From NCBI GenBank assembly GCA_045642225.1, contig JAZUIN010000065.1, forward strand, positions 26,254 through 90,253: 64,000 nucleotides of DNA, written 5' to 3'. Positions 1 through 7,647 of this stretch are shown here, one piece after another. Position 1 is the stretch's first letter; each line of letters begins with the position of its first letter. The notes under the pieces were generated by a model. That model made no database searches. It saw only the letters and a program-made list of their open reading frames with translations, and had not been told where the DNA came from. The position numbers and the translations under genes were made by a program. Source of the DNA: RUG191 sp045642225 (GTDB lineage: Bacteria > Bacillota > Clostridia > Lachnospirales > Lachnospiraceae).

Positions 1-1340
1 TAGCACTTTTAGATGCTGTGTGGGAGTTGATTAAAACTTCATCTGAACATGTGTCATATGATAAGATTGACTGGGCACAGTTTGATCCAAGAATAGTTGA
101 TGCGAAGGAAAAAGGAAAAGGCGCACTTGATTTAGAGCGTTGGAGAAGGGTCGTTGATGATAATACAAATCAGGAAGTCTTTGGTCCAATATTAAAACGC
201 GGATATTTAGATTTGGTCCTTGTTAATGGCATGATGACAGAAGAAGGTATGATGTTCTTTGATCAAGAAGAATATGCAGAAAATGTTCCAGCAAGATCAA
301 TTATGCTTAGGAATATATATTTAATATATCGTGGGAACACTGAACTTTATAATTATTTACCTTTGGAAGAACTATATGAGCGGTATGAACTTGCAAGGTA
401 CATTGAATTATATGATTCGTTTGGACGTACGTATTTGACAAATCTTCGAAATGATGATTTGTTAAGAGAGTATCATAGACAGAGGCGATATAGTTTGGAA
501 GTGCTGAATTCTAATCGTCAGAGAATGAATTTTTCTACAGATGAATACATAAGACTTTTTGTTAATATATTTAGAAATTTAAATAATAAAGAATTGTACT
601 TATTTGGATCGGGAAACTTTACAAAAAAATTCCTTGCCCTGTATAAAGATGATTATGAAATAGATGCTATTTTTGATAATAACAAACAGATGCACGGACA
701 AACGTTAGAAGGAATCGAGATTTGTTCGCCTGAGGTATTAGAGAATAAGGATCCAAGCACATATAAAGTAATTATATGTATAAAAAATTATACGGGTGTA
801 TTAAAGCAGATTAAAAGAATAGGAGCAACCAATATAGGAATCTATGATGCCAATATGGAGTATCCAAGAAAAGATAATCAGAAGATTGTTACTACAAAAA
901 AATGTGATGAGAAAAAGAAGTATCACGTTGGTTATGTGGCAGGGGTGTTTGATATGTTTCATATTGGTCATTTGAATCTGCTTCGAAAAGCAAAGGAACA
1001 ATGCGACTATCTTATCGTTGGAGTAGTTTCTGACGAAGGAGTTCGAAGGGGGAAAAAGACCGAACCGATGATTTGTGGTAAAGATAGACTTGCAATTGTA
1101 GAATCTTGTAGGTATGTAGATGAGGCTATAGAAATTCCACTAAATTATTGTGACACAAAAGATGCATATCTAAGATTTCAGTTTGATGCACAGTTTTCTG
1201 GAAGTGATTATGCGGATGATACTGTTTGGTTAGAAAAACAAAGCTGGCTTAGAGAACGTGGAGCCGATTTAGTATTTTTCCCATATACTGAAGGGACAAG
1301 TTCGACAAAATTGAAAGAGGCGATTGGAAGAAAAACGTAA
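1..1340 (+). CDS. Cytidylyltransferase-type protein with Rossmann-like module, 5'-truncated
   Basis: The reading frame is open from the first bases, so the N-terminus lies outside the window. Three parts are visible. The first ~190 residues I do not recognise. The middle part, with GSGN at about visible residue 197 (counted from the GTG at 18), looks like a small nucleotide-binding Rossmann fold. The C-terminal ~140 residues are a nucleotidyltransferase of the glycerol-3-phosphate/ethanolamine-phosphate cytidylyltransferase type: a GVFDMFHIGH block (HIGH at ~315-318) and a terminal TEGTSSTKL that matches the family's ISTT loop. By family it would activate a small phosphorylated alcohol or sugar with CTP for surface glycan or teichoic-acid-like synthesis; the substrate is unknown. 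It lies 32 bp before a gene carrying the same middle module, so the two are probably cotranscribed. Confidence 0.75.
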   Translation, partial: ALLDAVWELIKTSSEHVSYDKIDWAQFDPRIVDAKEKGKGALDLERWRRVVDDNTNQEVFGPILKRGYLDLVLVNGMMTEEGMMFFDQEEYAENVPARSIMLRNIYLIYRGNTELYNYLPLEELYERYELARYIELYDSFGRTYLTNLRNDDLLREYHRQRRYSLEVLNSNRQRMNFSTDEYIRLFVNIFRNLNNKELYLFGSGNFTKKFLALYKDDYEIDAIFDNNKQMHGQTLEGIEICSPEVLENKDPSTYKVIICIKNYTGVLKQIKRIGATNIGIYDANMEYPRKDNQKIVTTKKCDEKKKYHVGYVAGVFDMFHIGHLNLLRKAKEQCDYLIVGVVSDEGVRRGKKTEPMICGKDRLAIVESCRYVDEAIEIPLNYCDTKDAYLRFQFDAQFSGSDYADDTVWLEKQSWLRERGADLVFFPYTEGTSSTKLKEAIGRKT

Positions 1341-1372
1341 AAAGAGAGACGTATGCAAGAGGAGACAAATAG

Positions 1373-2626
1373 ATGAATATCTTGACAACAACGGCAACAG
1401 TAACACGACCAGAGAGGCCAAGCCAAGGAATTAATGATATAAAAGCAGCAGGCTTTGATGATTTTATTATTGATGCATCGATGTACTTAGAACCACGCGT
1501 GTTAATGCGCTGGAATAAATTATTGACACCAGAAAAAGAGCAGTGGATTGCTGATGACATTGCAGCGATGAAGACGGCTTTATCTGAAAGAGGGATAGTT
1601 CCTCGTGCTGTCTTGCTTCCATATGCCTCAACGGAGATGATGCGCTCTGACTATGTAGAAGTTCTGACGAAGTATTGTAAGATGATACTTCGTGAATTTG
1701 AAGATGCGGGTATCAGAAATTTTATCGCAAGACCGCTTACGGTAAATATCGAGACAAATGAATTAGACGAAGTAAATAAAGCATATTATATGGATTTACT
1801 TGGTGAATGTAAGTGTGAGGATACGAAGATTTTACTCGTAAATGCATGCCGTTGTGTAGGTGGACATTTGATTCGAGGAATGTTTACAGAACCAGAACAG
1901 GTGATTAGTTGGCTTGATATGCTAAACGAAAAAGCAGGGAAGAAACGCTTTGGTTTTTGTTGCGATATTGGTGCTTATACATTAGCAGCGGTCAATATGC
2001 AGGATACGTTAAAGGCAATGGGCGAATGTGTTGATATGGTATGGCTTCGAGATAATGATGGCAAGAGTGATAAATCAATCATGATGTTCTTTGGACAGCA
2101 AGGTGGCGAATATACGACAGACCTGTTGGGACTAATTCGTGGACTTCGAGAGTGTGAATTTGATGGTGACTTAATTATGGATGCATCAACTTCTATTCAT
2201 TTATGCCCTGCAATGCTTTGGCCACAATATATGAAGTTTGAACGAGAAATGGCAGGTTACATTCAGTGGCAGATAGAATTGGAGACATCGTTATATAAGT
2301 ATGATCATATTGTTTTATTCGGTGCAGGAAATATGTGCCGTGCTTTTATGAAGGCATATGGAGACAGAGTGCAGCCTTTATTTACATGCGATAATAATCA
2401 GGCTTCTTGGGGAACTGTATTTGAAGGTCTCGAAGTTATGAATCCAGAAGTTTTGAGAGATTTGCCAGAGAATACAGGGGTCTATATTTGCAATATGTAT
2501 TACACGCAGATAGAGGCGCAACTCAAAGAGATGGGGGTAGCAAATATTGAGTTTTTTAATGATGAATATTTGCCTACATATCATGAGCAGCGTATTGATC
2601 GGAATAAGAAGGCTATAACTGAGTAA
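1373..2626 (+). CDS. TIM-barrel sugar isomerase-like protein with C-terminal Rossmann-like module
   Basis: A 417-residue protein starting at ATG 1373 behind AAGAGGAG. Residues 1-~285 resemble the xylose-isomerase/AP-endonuclease-2 TIM barrel, with a conserved-looking FCCDIGAYT stretch and a WLRDNDGKSD stretch where metal ligands usually sit. From ~305 a second domain begins with LFGAGN and continues through a CDNN/EGLEVMNPEVL pattern; it is the same module as in the upstream cytidylyltransferase-type protein. By family the barrel would isomerise or epimerise a sugar; the second domain may bind a nucleotide. The exact reaction cannot be told from sequence. It could belong to a surface or flagellar glycosylation set beginning left of the window. 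Confidence 0.7.
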   Translation: MNILTTTATVTRPERPSQGINDIKAAGFDDFIIDASMYLEPRVLMRWNKLLTPEKEQWIADDIAAMKTALSERGIVPRAVLLPYASTEMMRSDYVEVLTKYCKMILREFEDAGIRNFIARPLTVNIETNELDEVNKAYYMDLLGECKCEDTKILLVNACRCVGGHLIRGMFTEPEQVISWLDMLNEKAGKKRFGFCCDIGAYTLAAVNMQDTLKAMGECVDMVWLRDNDGKSDKSIMMFFGQQGGEYTTDLLGLIRGLRECEFDGDLIMDASTSIHLCPAMLWPQYMKFEREMAGYIQWQIELETSLYKYDHIVLFGAGNMCRAFMKAYGDRVQPLFTCDNNQASWGTVFEGLEVMNPEVLRDLPENTGVYICNMYYTQIEAQLKEMGVANIEFFNDEYLPTYHEQRIDRNKKAITE

Positions 2627-2724
2627 AATGTTTTAAAACTAAAGTGAGACATCAGTTGTTACAATCTTAAAAAAGAGCAAGGGAAACTAACAGAATAGAT
2701 AATATATTTAATTAGGAGAAAATG

Positions 2725-3660
2725 ATGAGTTTTATTAGCGTTCAGTCAGATATAGCGGTGTGCCATGAGAATCCTCGTGGGGATTTACTACATTTAAAAG
2801 AAATAGGATTTTCAGCAATTGATTTTAGTTTGCATTCCTATCTGACAAATAAGCAATTATATAATAAGGATGTGACCACTTTTTTTGATAAAAGTGAAGA
2901 GGAATTATACGAATATTTTCGACCATTGAAGGAAGCTTCAAAAGAAACAGGGGTTGAGATTTTTCAGATGCATATGCCATATCCGAACTATGTGCCTAGC
3001 GCAAAAGAAGAGTTAAACACCTACTTACGTGAAGTGATGAGTGTCAAAGCGATGAAGATATGCCATTACCTTGACTGTAAGTATATTGTGATTCATGGAT
3101 TTAAACTATCGAGATATTTGGGTAGTGAAGATGCAGAATGGGAAAAGACAAAAGAGTTTTTAGAGTATTTGGCACCATATGCAAAAGAGTATGGAATCAC
3201 GATGTGTATTGAAAATATTTATATTTCCACAGGCTTTCATATTATCGAAGGCCCATGTTGTAACGCAAAGAAAGCAGCACGTCGCATTGATTCCATGAAT
3301 GAAAAGTTTGGCGCTGAAGTACTAGGGTTTTGCTTTGATACAGGTCATGCGAACTTGGTGGGCATTGATTTTGAAGACTTTGTTTCAACACTTGGTGGCA
3401 GACTAAAAGTATTGCATGTACATGACAATGATGGAGTCGCAGATTTGCATCAGGTTCCATTTACATTTACACGTACGCGTGAGAATAAACCTGTAACAGA
3501 TTGGGATGGTTTTCTTCGTGCACTAAAGGTCGTGGAATACAAAGGTGCAATAAATTTTGAAACAGCACCAGTACTCAAGTCCTTCCCGCCAGAACTTCGA
3601 GATACAGCGCTTCGAACAATTTATGAGATAGGATGTTATTTCGAGGGTCAAATCAGATGA
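2725..3660 (+). CDS. Sugar phosphate isomerase/epimerase family protein
   Basis: A single-domain TIM-barrel protein of the AP-endonuclease-2/xylose-isomerase-like superfamily, ~311 residues. Visible landmarks are HMPYPNYVP, CIENIY (metal-binding Glu region), CFDTGHANL and VLHVHDNDG, which together match the metal-site residues of this fold (Glu, Asp/His, His/Asp, Glu in INFETAP). It shares the fold of the preceding gene but lacks the C-terminal module. Two adjacent ATGs exist (2722, 2725); the second has the better distance from AGGAG at 2714-2718. A ~95 bp gap separates it from the gene before. Substrate unknown. Confidence 0.75.
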   Translation: MSFISVQSDIAVCHENPRGDLLHLKEIGFSAIDFSLHSYLTNKQLYNKDVTTFFDKSEEELYEYFRPLKEASKETGVEIFQMHMPYPNYVPSAKEELNTYLREVMSVKAMKICHYLDCKYIVIHGFKLSRYLGSEDAEWEKTKEFLEYLAPYAKEYGITMCIENIYISTGFHIIEGPCCNAKKAARRIDSMNEKFGAEVLGFCFDTGHANLVGIDFEDFVSTLGGRLKVLHVHDNDGVADLHQVPFTFTRTRENKPVTDWDGFLRALKVVEYKGAINFETAPVLKSFPPELRDTALRTIYEIGCYFEGQIR

Positions 3661-3715
3661 GAATAAATAAACGCTTTATTAAATTTTTATTAAATCTTTT
3701 TGAAATCATTGAATA

Positions 3716-3749
3716 TGCTCTAATCAGGTGTTACAATTTGATTAGAGCA
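3716..3749 (+). other. Perfect 11-bp hairpin upstream of the Rpn promoter
   Basis: TGCTCTAATCA (3716-3726) pairs with TGATTAGAGCA (3739-3749) across a 12-nt loop and is followed by a T-rich run. The same hairpin is present at 11561-11590. It may end upstream transcription or be an operator; the sequence cannot decide. Confidence 0.6.
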
Positions 3750-3758
3750 TAAGTTTTC

Positions 3759-3788
3759 TTGATTCTATTTTCTGAATTTCAATATAAT
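3759..3788 (+). promoter_or_regulatory. Promoter of the Rpn/flagellin-like cassette
   Basis: TTGATT at 3759-3764 and TATAAT at 3783-3788 with an 18-bp spacer form a sigma-A-type promoter. The copy near 11598-11630 preserves both boxes. A start shortly downstream would transcribe the whole structured leader. Confidence 0.65.
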
Positions 3789-3799
3789 CTAAAAATCTA

Positions 3800-3872
3800 T
3801 GCTTAATTTTTCATTAACTAAGCAGGATTTTTAAGGATTAAACTCCTGCGAACAATTTCAAAGGAGGAGAAT
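3800..3872 (+). promoter_or_regulatory. Structured 5' leader with mutually exclusive stems (copy A)
   Basis: Stem 1 pairs TGCTTA (3800-3805) with TAAGCA (3819-3824). Stem 2 pairs GCAGGA (3822-3827) with TCCTGC (3844-3849). The two share GCA at 3822-3824 and cannot form fully together. CTCCT at 3843-3847 is also complementary to the AGGAG of the ribosome site (3861-3869), so a third pairing could mask translation initiation. The same plan recurs at 10457-10539 with different stem bases and at 11643-11718. This suggests a translational or attenuation switch; it is inferred, with no Rfam search done. Confidence 0.5.
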
Positions 3873-4673
3873 ATGAGTAAAGAGTTTCAAGATTTGACAT
3901 TTACAGATGATTTTATTTTTTGCAAGGTATTAACCTTGAACCCAGATTTATGTGAAGAGATGCTAAGAATCATTTTGGAGAAGAACATTTCCATTGTGAT
4001 GATGGATAATCAGAAGAGCGTTAAAATGACACCGGACGGTAAAGGCGTACGGTTGGATGTATACGTCGAAGATGATGAAAAAGTGATATACGACATTGAG
4101 ATGCAAACCACTGTTAGACATAACTTAGCAAAGCGAAGTCGCTATTATCAAGGTGTTATGGATATGCATACGATTGAGGCTGGGAAGAATTACAGTGAGT
4201 TACGCAAGAGTTATGTGATATTTATATGTACTTTTGATTATTTTGGTCTAGGGATACCGGTTTATACATTTAAGAGCATTTGTGAGCAACAGACGGATTT
4301 GGTGCTTCATGATGATGCAGTTAAGATTTTTATAAATCCGAATGGTGATACAAGTATGCTGTCGGAGGAACTAAGGGCATTCTTGGAATTTATGATAGGT
4401 AAGGAACCTAGTAGCGAATTTACAAAGCAACTTCAGGAGGAAATAGATATGATTAAAAAGAATCCGAATATTAGTTTAGAATATATGTCGATTAATGCAA
4501 GAGAATTCGATTTGAGAGAAGAAGGAAGAGCTGAAGGAAGAGAAGAAGGGCATAAAGAAGGTGTCTTTGATACAATAGTAGTATTTAATATGATTAAAGA
4601 TAACCAAATTTCTCTCCAAGAAGGAGCAAAGCGTCTTAACATTTCCGAAGCAGAACTTAAGAAGATGTTATAA
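3873..4673 (+). CDS. Rpn/PD-(D/E)XK family nuclease ('transposase'-type)
   Basis: A 266-residue Rpn-family protein (recombination-promoting nuclease/putative transposase). The nuclease core shows RLDVYVEDD (Asp62) and YDIEMQT (Glu76-x-Gln78), the D...ExQ variant of the PD-(D/E)XK motif common in this family. After ~residue 205 comes the typical charged 'EEGRAEGREEG' helix and then a short tail, QEGAKRLNISEAELKKML, that resembles a small helix-turn-helix. Family members can cleave DNA and promote recA-independent recombination; whether this one is active is unknown. It starts at ATG 3873 after AAAGGAGGAG and is followed 13 bp later by the flagellin-like gene. The tail is repeated in two degraded copies at 10733-10800 and 11719-11802. 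Confidence 0.85.
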   Translation: MSKEFQDLTFTDDFIFCKVLTLNPDLCEEMLRIILEKNISIVMMDNQKSVKMTPDGKGVRLDVYVEDDEKVIYDIEMQTTVRHNLAKRSRYYQGVMDMHTIEAGKNYSELRKSYVIFICTFDYFGLGIPVYTFKSICEQQTDLVLHDDAVKIFINPNGDTSMLSEELRAFLEFMIGKEPSSEFTKQLQEEIDMIKKNPNISLEYMSINAREFDLREEGRAEGREEGHKEGVFDTIVVFNMIKDNQISLQEGAKRLNISEAELKKML

Positions 4674-4686
4674 GGAGGTCAATCAT

Positions 4687-5448
4687 ATGAACGGTATTTC
4701 TAGTGTGCAAAACAATTATTCAAGCTATGGCAATTTTGCAAGTGGCAAGCAAATTAATACTGCAGCAGATGGTGCGGCTGAGCTTTCAATCATAAAGCGA
4801 CAAGAAACCGAAGTCGGTGGATATAATGCAGGTGCTGGGAATATGCAGTCAGGCAAAGAAGTCCTCAATATTTCTGATGGAGCGCTTGGGCAGATTACAG
4901 ATCAGTTGCAGCGTATGAGAGATTTGGCTGTTCAGGCAAAAAATGGTATTTACTCTGACTCGGATAAAAAGATGTTACAGAGTGAGATTGAACAGTTGAA
5001 AAAGGGTATTCAGGGGATTGCAGATCAGACAGAATATAATGAGAAGAAGTTACTAGATGGTACGAATAGTAACTTTGATATGGCGACAGACGCTAAGGGT
5101 ACATCTATGGATGTTACAACAGCGAATGCGACGTTAGAGGCACTAGGAATTTCTGATTTTGATGTGACAAAGAATTTTGATCTTAAGACAATAGATGATG
5201 CTCTAGACAAGGTGATGTCGGCACGTGGTTCGATGGGGGCACAGAGCAATGCTTTTGATTATGCATTGAATTATAATGCAACTTCATCATATAATTTAAC
5301 AAGTTCTGTGAGCAGATTAGAAGATTTGGATGTTGCAAAAGCTATATCAGAAACAAAAAATAAACAAACCTTACAAGAGTATGCCTTAATGATGCAAAAG
5401 AAGCGTCAAGAACAAGAAGAGCAGAAAGTGAAAGGTTGGTTTGTATAG
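4687..5448 (+). CDS. Short flagellin-like protein
   Basis: A 253-residue protein with flagellin N- and C-domain hallmarks: FASGKQINTAADGAAELSI (residues 17-35), SDGALGQITDQLQRMRDL (63-80) and a YNEKKLLDG end of the N-domain (~117-125). The C-domain includes ALDKVMSARGSMGA and DVAKAISETKN. Compared with canonical flagellins it lacks the first ~15 hydrophobic D0 residues and ends in a highly charged KKRQEQEEQKVKGWFV tail instead of the usual hydrophobic D0 helix end. Polymerisation into an ordinary filament is therefore doubtful. It has an AGGAGG site and sits 13 bp behind the Rpn gene. No flagellar genes are nearby. A remnant of its 3' end is found at 11803-11887. Confidence 0.8.
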   Translation: MNGISSVQNNYSSYGNFASGKQINTAADGAAELSIIKRQETEVGGYNAGAGNMQSGKEVLNISDGALGQITDQLQRMRDLAVQAKNGIYSDSDKKMLQSEIEQLKKGIQGIADQTEYNEKKLLDGTNSNFDMATDAKGTSMDVTTANATLEALGISDFDVTKNFDLKTIDDALDKVMSARGSMGAQSNAFDYALNYNATSSYNLTSSVSRLEDLDVAKAISETKNKQTLQEYALMMQKKRQEQEEQKVKGWFV

Positions 5449-5462
5449 ATATGACAATCATT

Positions 5463-5490
5463 AGCGGAAGGCATAGGTCTTCCGTTATTT
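5463..5490 (+). terminator. Rho-independent terminator after flagellin-like gene
   Basis: AGCGGAAG (5463-5470) pairs with CTTCCGTT (5479-5486), followed by TATTTG. The hairpin is absent from cassette copy B, where ~45 bp are missing between short AAT repeats. Confidence 0.65.
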
Positions 5491-5663
5491 GATATTTAGA
5501 ATAATTAACGTGAGTTTTATGATTAAATTCGCAATCGCGGATAAAAGACGTTGAAAGCGAATTGTGCGTATGTTAGAGTTTGAATAGAGGTGTCGTAAAA
5601 ACTTTTTCAATGGTGTTAAGAGCATATTATTAAAATGTTCAAAAGCATGAAAGGATTTAGTAT

Positions 5664-7460
5664 ATGAAACTAGGAATAATAGGAACAGGTAGAATTGCAG
5701 ATAGGTTTATAGATGAATGTAAATATGTTGAAGATGTAGAGGTTGCTTGCGTCTATAATCCGCATATTCAAAGTGCGAAATCCTTTATTGATAGACATAG
5801 TTGCAAGGCGAAAGCGTTTGATGAATTAGAGAACATCTATGAACATGTAGATGCTGTATATATTGCTGCGCCTCATGAGCAACATTTTCATTATGCGAAA
5901 GAAGCTTTGAAAGCAAATAAACACGTGTTGTGCGAAAAACCGTTGGCGTTAAATGCTGAAGATGCTTCGTATTTGTATAAATTGGCTAAGGTGTCTAATT
6001 TGATTTGTATAGAAGCTATTAAGACTGCATACTGTCATGGATTTGGGACAATATTACAGCTTATCGAAGATGATGCTATTGGTAAGGTTCACGATGTAGA
6101 AGCTACATTTACGAAGATTGGAGCAGCGTCGGGCAGAGAAATGTGGGGGCCTTTTGGAGGAAGCTTTTTTGAACTAGGTTCTTATGGATTACTTCCGGTT
6201 GTTAAGATATTAGGAACGGATTCTATAGATACTTACATAAATTCTATTGAATCACCAAACGGCAATGATTGTTATTCGAAGATGATTTTTTCATTTGACA
6301 ATGCAACGGCTACCGTTAAGACAGGGTTAGGTGTCAAATCAGAAGGAGAGTTAATTGTTTCTGGTGAGAAGGGATATATAAGGGTACCTGCGCCATGGTG
6401 GTTGACCAAATATATAGAAGTGCATCACGAGGACCCTAATCAAGTTGAAAAATATACGCCTGAGTTTGAGGGCGCTGGACTACGTTACGAGATAAGAGAA
6501 TTCTGTAATTATATCAATACAATTGAAAGCATTGATGACAAAATTTCAGACGGTATTTGGGATGAGTTGATGTCAAATGCTGCTATTACACCATCAGAGT
6601 CTATATGGATGGCAGATCAGATGGAGGCGTTTAAGACATCTAGGGATTCTAAAGCTAGTTTGGCTTCAAAATGTGATATGAACGCTGTTGGAATATGGGC
6701 GCATAGAGGATGTTCGTACAAATATCCTGAAAATACTATTCTAGCATTTGAGGAAGCTGCTCGAATTTCTGGAATTAAAGGTATTGAATTTGATGTTCAA
6801 AGATGCAAAAGTGGCGAATTAGTTGTAATACATGATGAGATGGTAGATAGGACGACAGATGGAAAGGGAAGAGTCTGTGATAAAACACTAGAGGAATTGA
6901 AGAAGCTTAATATTACTCCTTCAGGACAAAGTGATCCATACCTTGAAGCTTCGGTATCGATTCCAACATTTCAAGAATTGTTAGAGAAGATGACTCCATA
7001 TTGTAGAGGTAATGGTTTGTTGCTAAATATAGAGCTTAAAAATGGTGTTTTACCTTATGACGGTATGGAAGAGCAAGTGTTAGAATTAGTTCGAGAATAT
7101 GATTTGGAGGATTATGTTGTGTATTCTTCATTCAATCATGAGTCGATGGCTAGAATAAAAGAACTTGATCCTAAGGCTAAGACAGGAGCATTAGCATCAG
7201 ATGAGATGAAATGTTTAGAGGGAGCAAAGCATTACGGATTAGATGCTTTACATCCTTCTTGTACGGGAATGCTGTTGACGAAAGAAAGTATTGAAAGCGT
7301 TCGCGATATGCCGGTTCGCATGTACACTGGAATTCAACCATTGTTTGGACAAGATAAAGTTATGCCAGATATTGACTTGAGAAGGTATGCTATATTTGGT
7401 GCTACAGACATTATCGTTAATAATCCTGAGGATTACCTAAGTTATAATGCACAGTTGTAG
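5664..7460 (+). CDS. Gfo/Idh/MocA oxidoreductase fused to a GDPD phosphodiesterase
   Basis: A 598-residue two-domain protein. Residues 1-~325 are an NAD(P)-dependent Gfo/Idh/MocA oxidoreductase: GIIGTGRIADR (4-14), then CEKPLAL (90-96), the family's catalytic-lysine region, and EAIKTAYCHG. Residues ~343-598 are a glycerophosphodiester phosphodiesterase barrel: AHRG with His347-Arg348, PENT, IEFDVQ and VIHDEMVDRTTDGKG. By family the first half oxidises or reduces a sugar or cyclitol and the second hydrolyses a glycerophosphodiester, so it could act on a glycosyl-phosphoglycerol. That substrate link is inference. It is alone between two terminators in the accessory island, with a modest AAAGG ribosome site. 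Confidence 0.8.
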   Translation: MKLGIIGTGRIADRFIDECKYVEDVEVACVYNPHIQSAKSFIDRHSCKAKAFDELENIYEHVDAVYIAAPHEQHFHYAKEALKANKHVLCEKPLALNAEDASYLYKLAKVSNLICIEAIKTAYCHGFGTILQLIEDDAIGKVHDVEATFTKIGAASGREMWGPFGGSFFELGSYGLLPVVKILGTDSIDTYINSIESPNGNDCYSKMIFSFDNATATVKTGLGVKSEGELIVSGEKGYIRVPAPWWLTKYIEVHHEDPNQVEKYTPEFEGAGLRYEIREFCNYINTIESIDDKISDGIWDELMSNAAITPSESIWMADQMEAFKTSRDSKASLASKCDMNAVGIWAHRGCSYKYPENTILAFEEAARISGIKGIEFDVQRCKSGELVVIHDEMVDRTTDGKGRVCDKTLEELKKLNITPSGQSDPYLEASVSIPTFQELLEKMTPYCRGNGLLLNIELKNGVLPYDGMEEQVLELVREYDLEDYVVYSSFNHESMARIKELDPKAKTGALASDEMKCLEGAKHYGLDALHPSCTGMLLTKESIESVRDMPVRMYTGIQPLFGQDKVMPDIDLRRYAIFGATDIIVNNPEDYLSYNAQL

Positions 7461-7470
7461 ATACGGTTGA

Positions 7471-7491
7471 AAGTAGTAAAAAGTAGTAAAA
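7471..7491. repeat. Tandem AAGTAGTAAA repeat
   Basis: Two perfect 10-bp units AAGTAGTAAA follow the fusion gene. The same unit occurs four times at 12102-12150, at the end of cassette copy B. Confidence 0.7.
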
Positions 7492-7529
7492 ATAAAACTT
7501 TTTGTTGAAATGAAAAGAAATAATTTTTG

Positions 7530-7562
7530 GAAGGCATATTACACATGCCTTCTTATTTTATG
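7530..7562 (+). terminator. Rho-independent terminator after the fusion gene
   Basis: GAAGGCAT (7530-7537) pairs perfectly with ATGCCTTC (7545-7552) across a 7-nt loop, followed by TTATTTTA. Confidence 0.75.
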
Positions 7563-7647
7563 GGATAACCAACTGTAATTGTGCGAGTTGACAAATGGTT
7601 ATCTAGGGTATATATTTATTGTAATACACACTATGATTGGAGATACT

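Larger units (their letters stand above)
3668..5510. repeat. Cassette copy A: leader, Rpn nuclease, flagellin-like gene
   Basis: This stretch is related, in pieces and in the same order, to 10295-12150. Matching blocks seen by eye: an AAACGCTTTATTAAATTTTT block (3669 and ~10297); the block from ~3701 to 3872 with 11540-11718; the last ~85 bp of the Rpn gene with 11719-11802; the last ~87 bp of the flagellin-like gene with 11803-11887; and the TAACGTGAG block just after. Copy A keeps the full Rpn and flagellin-like genes but lacks the MNT/HEPN pair that precedes the second leader in copy B. The trace GAAATCATTGAATATGCTCT at ~3701-3720 matches the 3' end of the HEPN gene. Confidence 0.85.
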
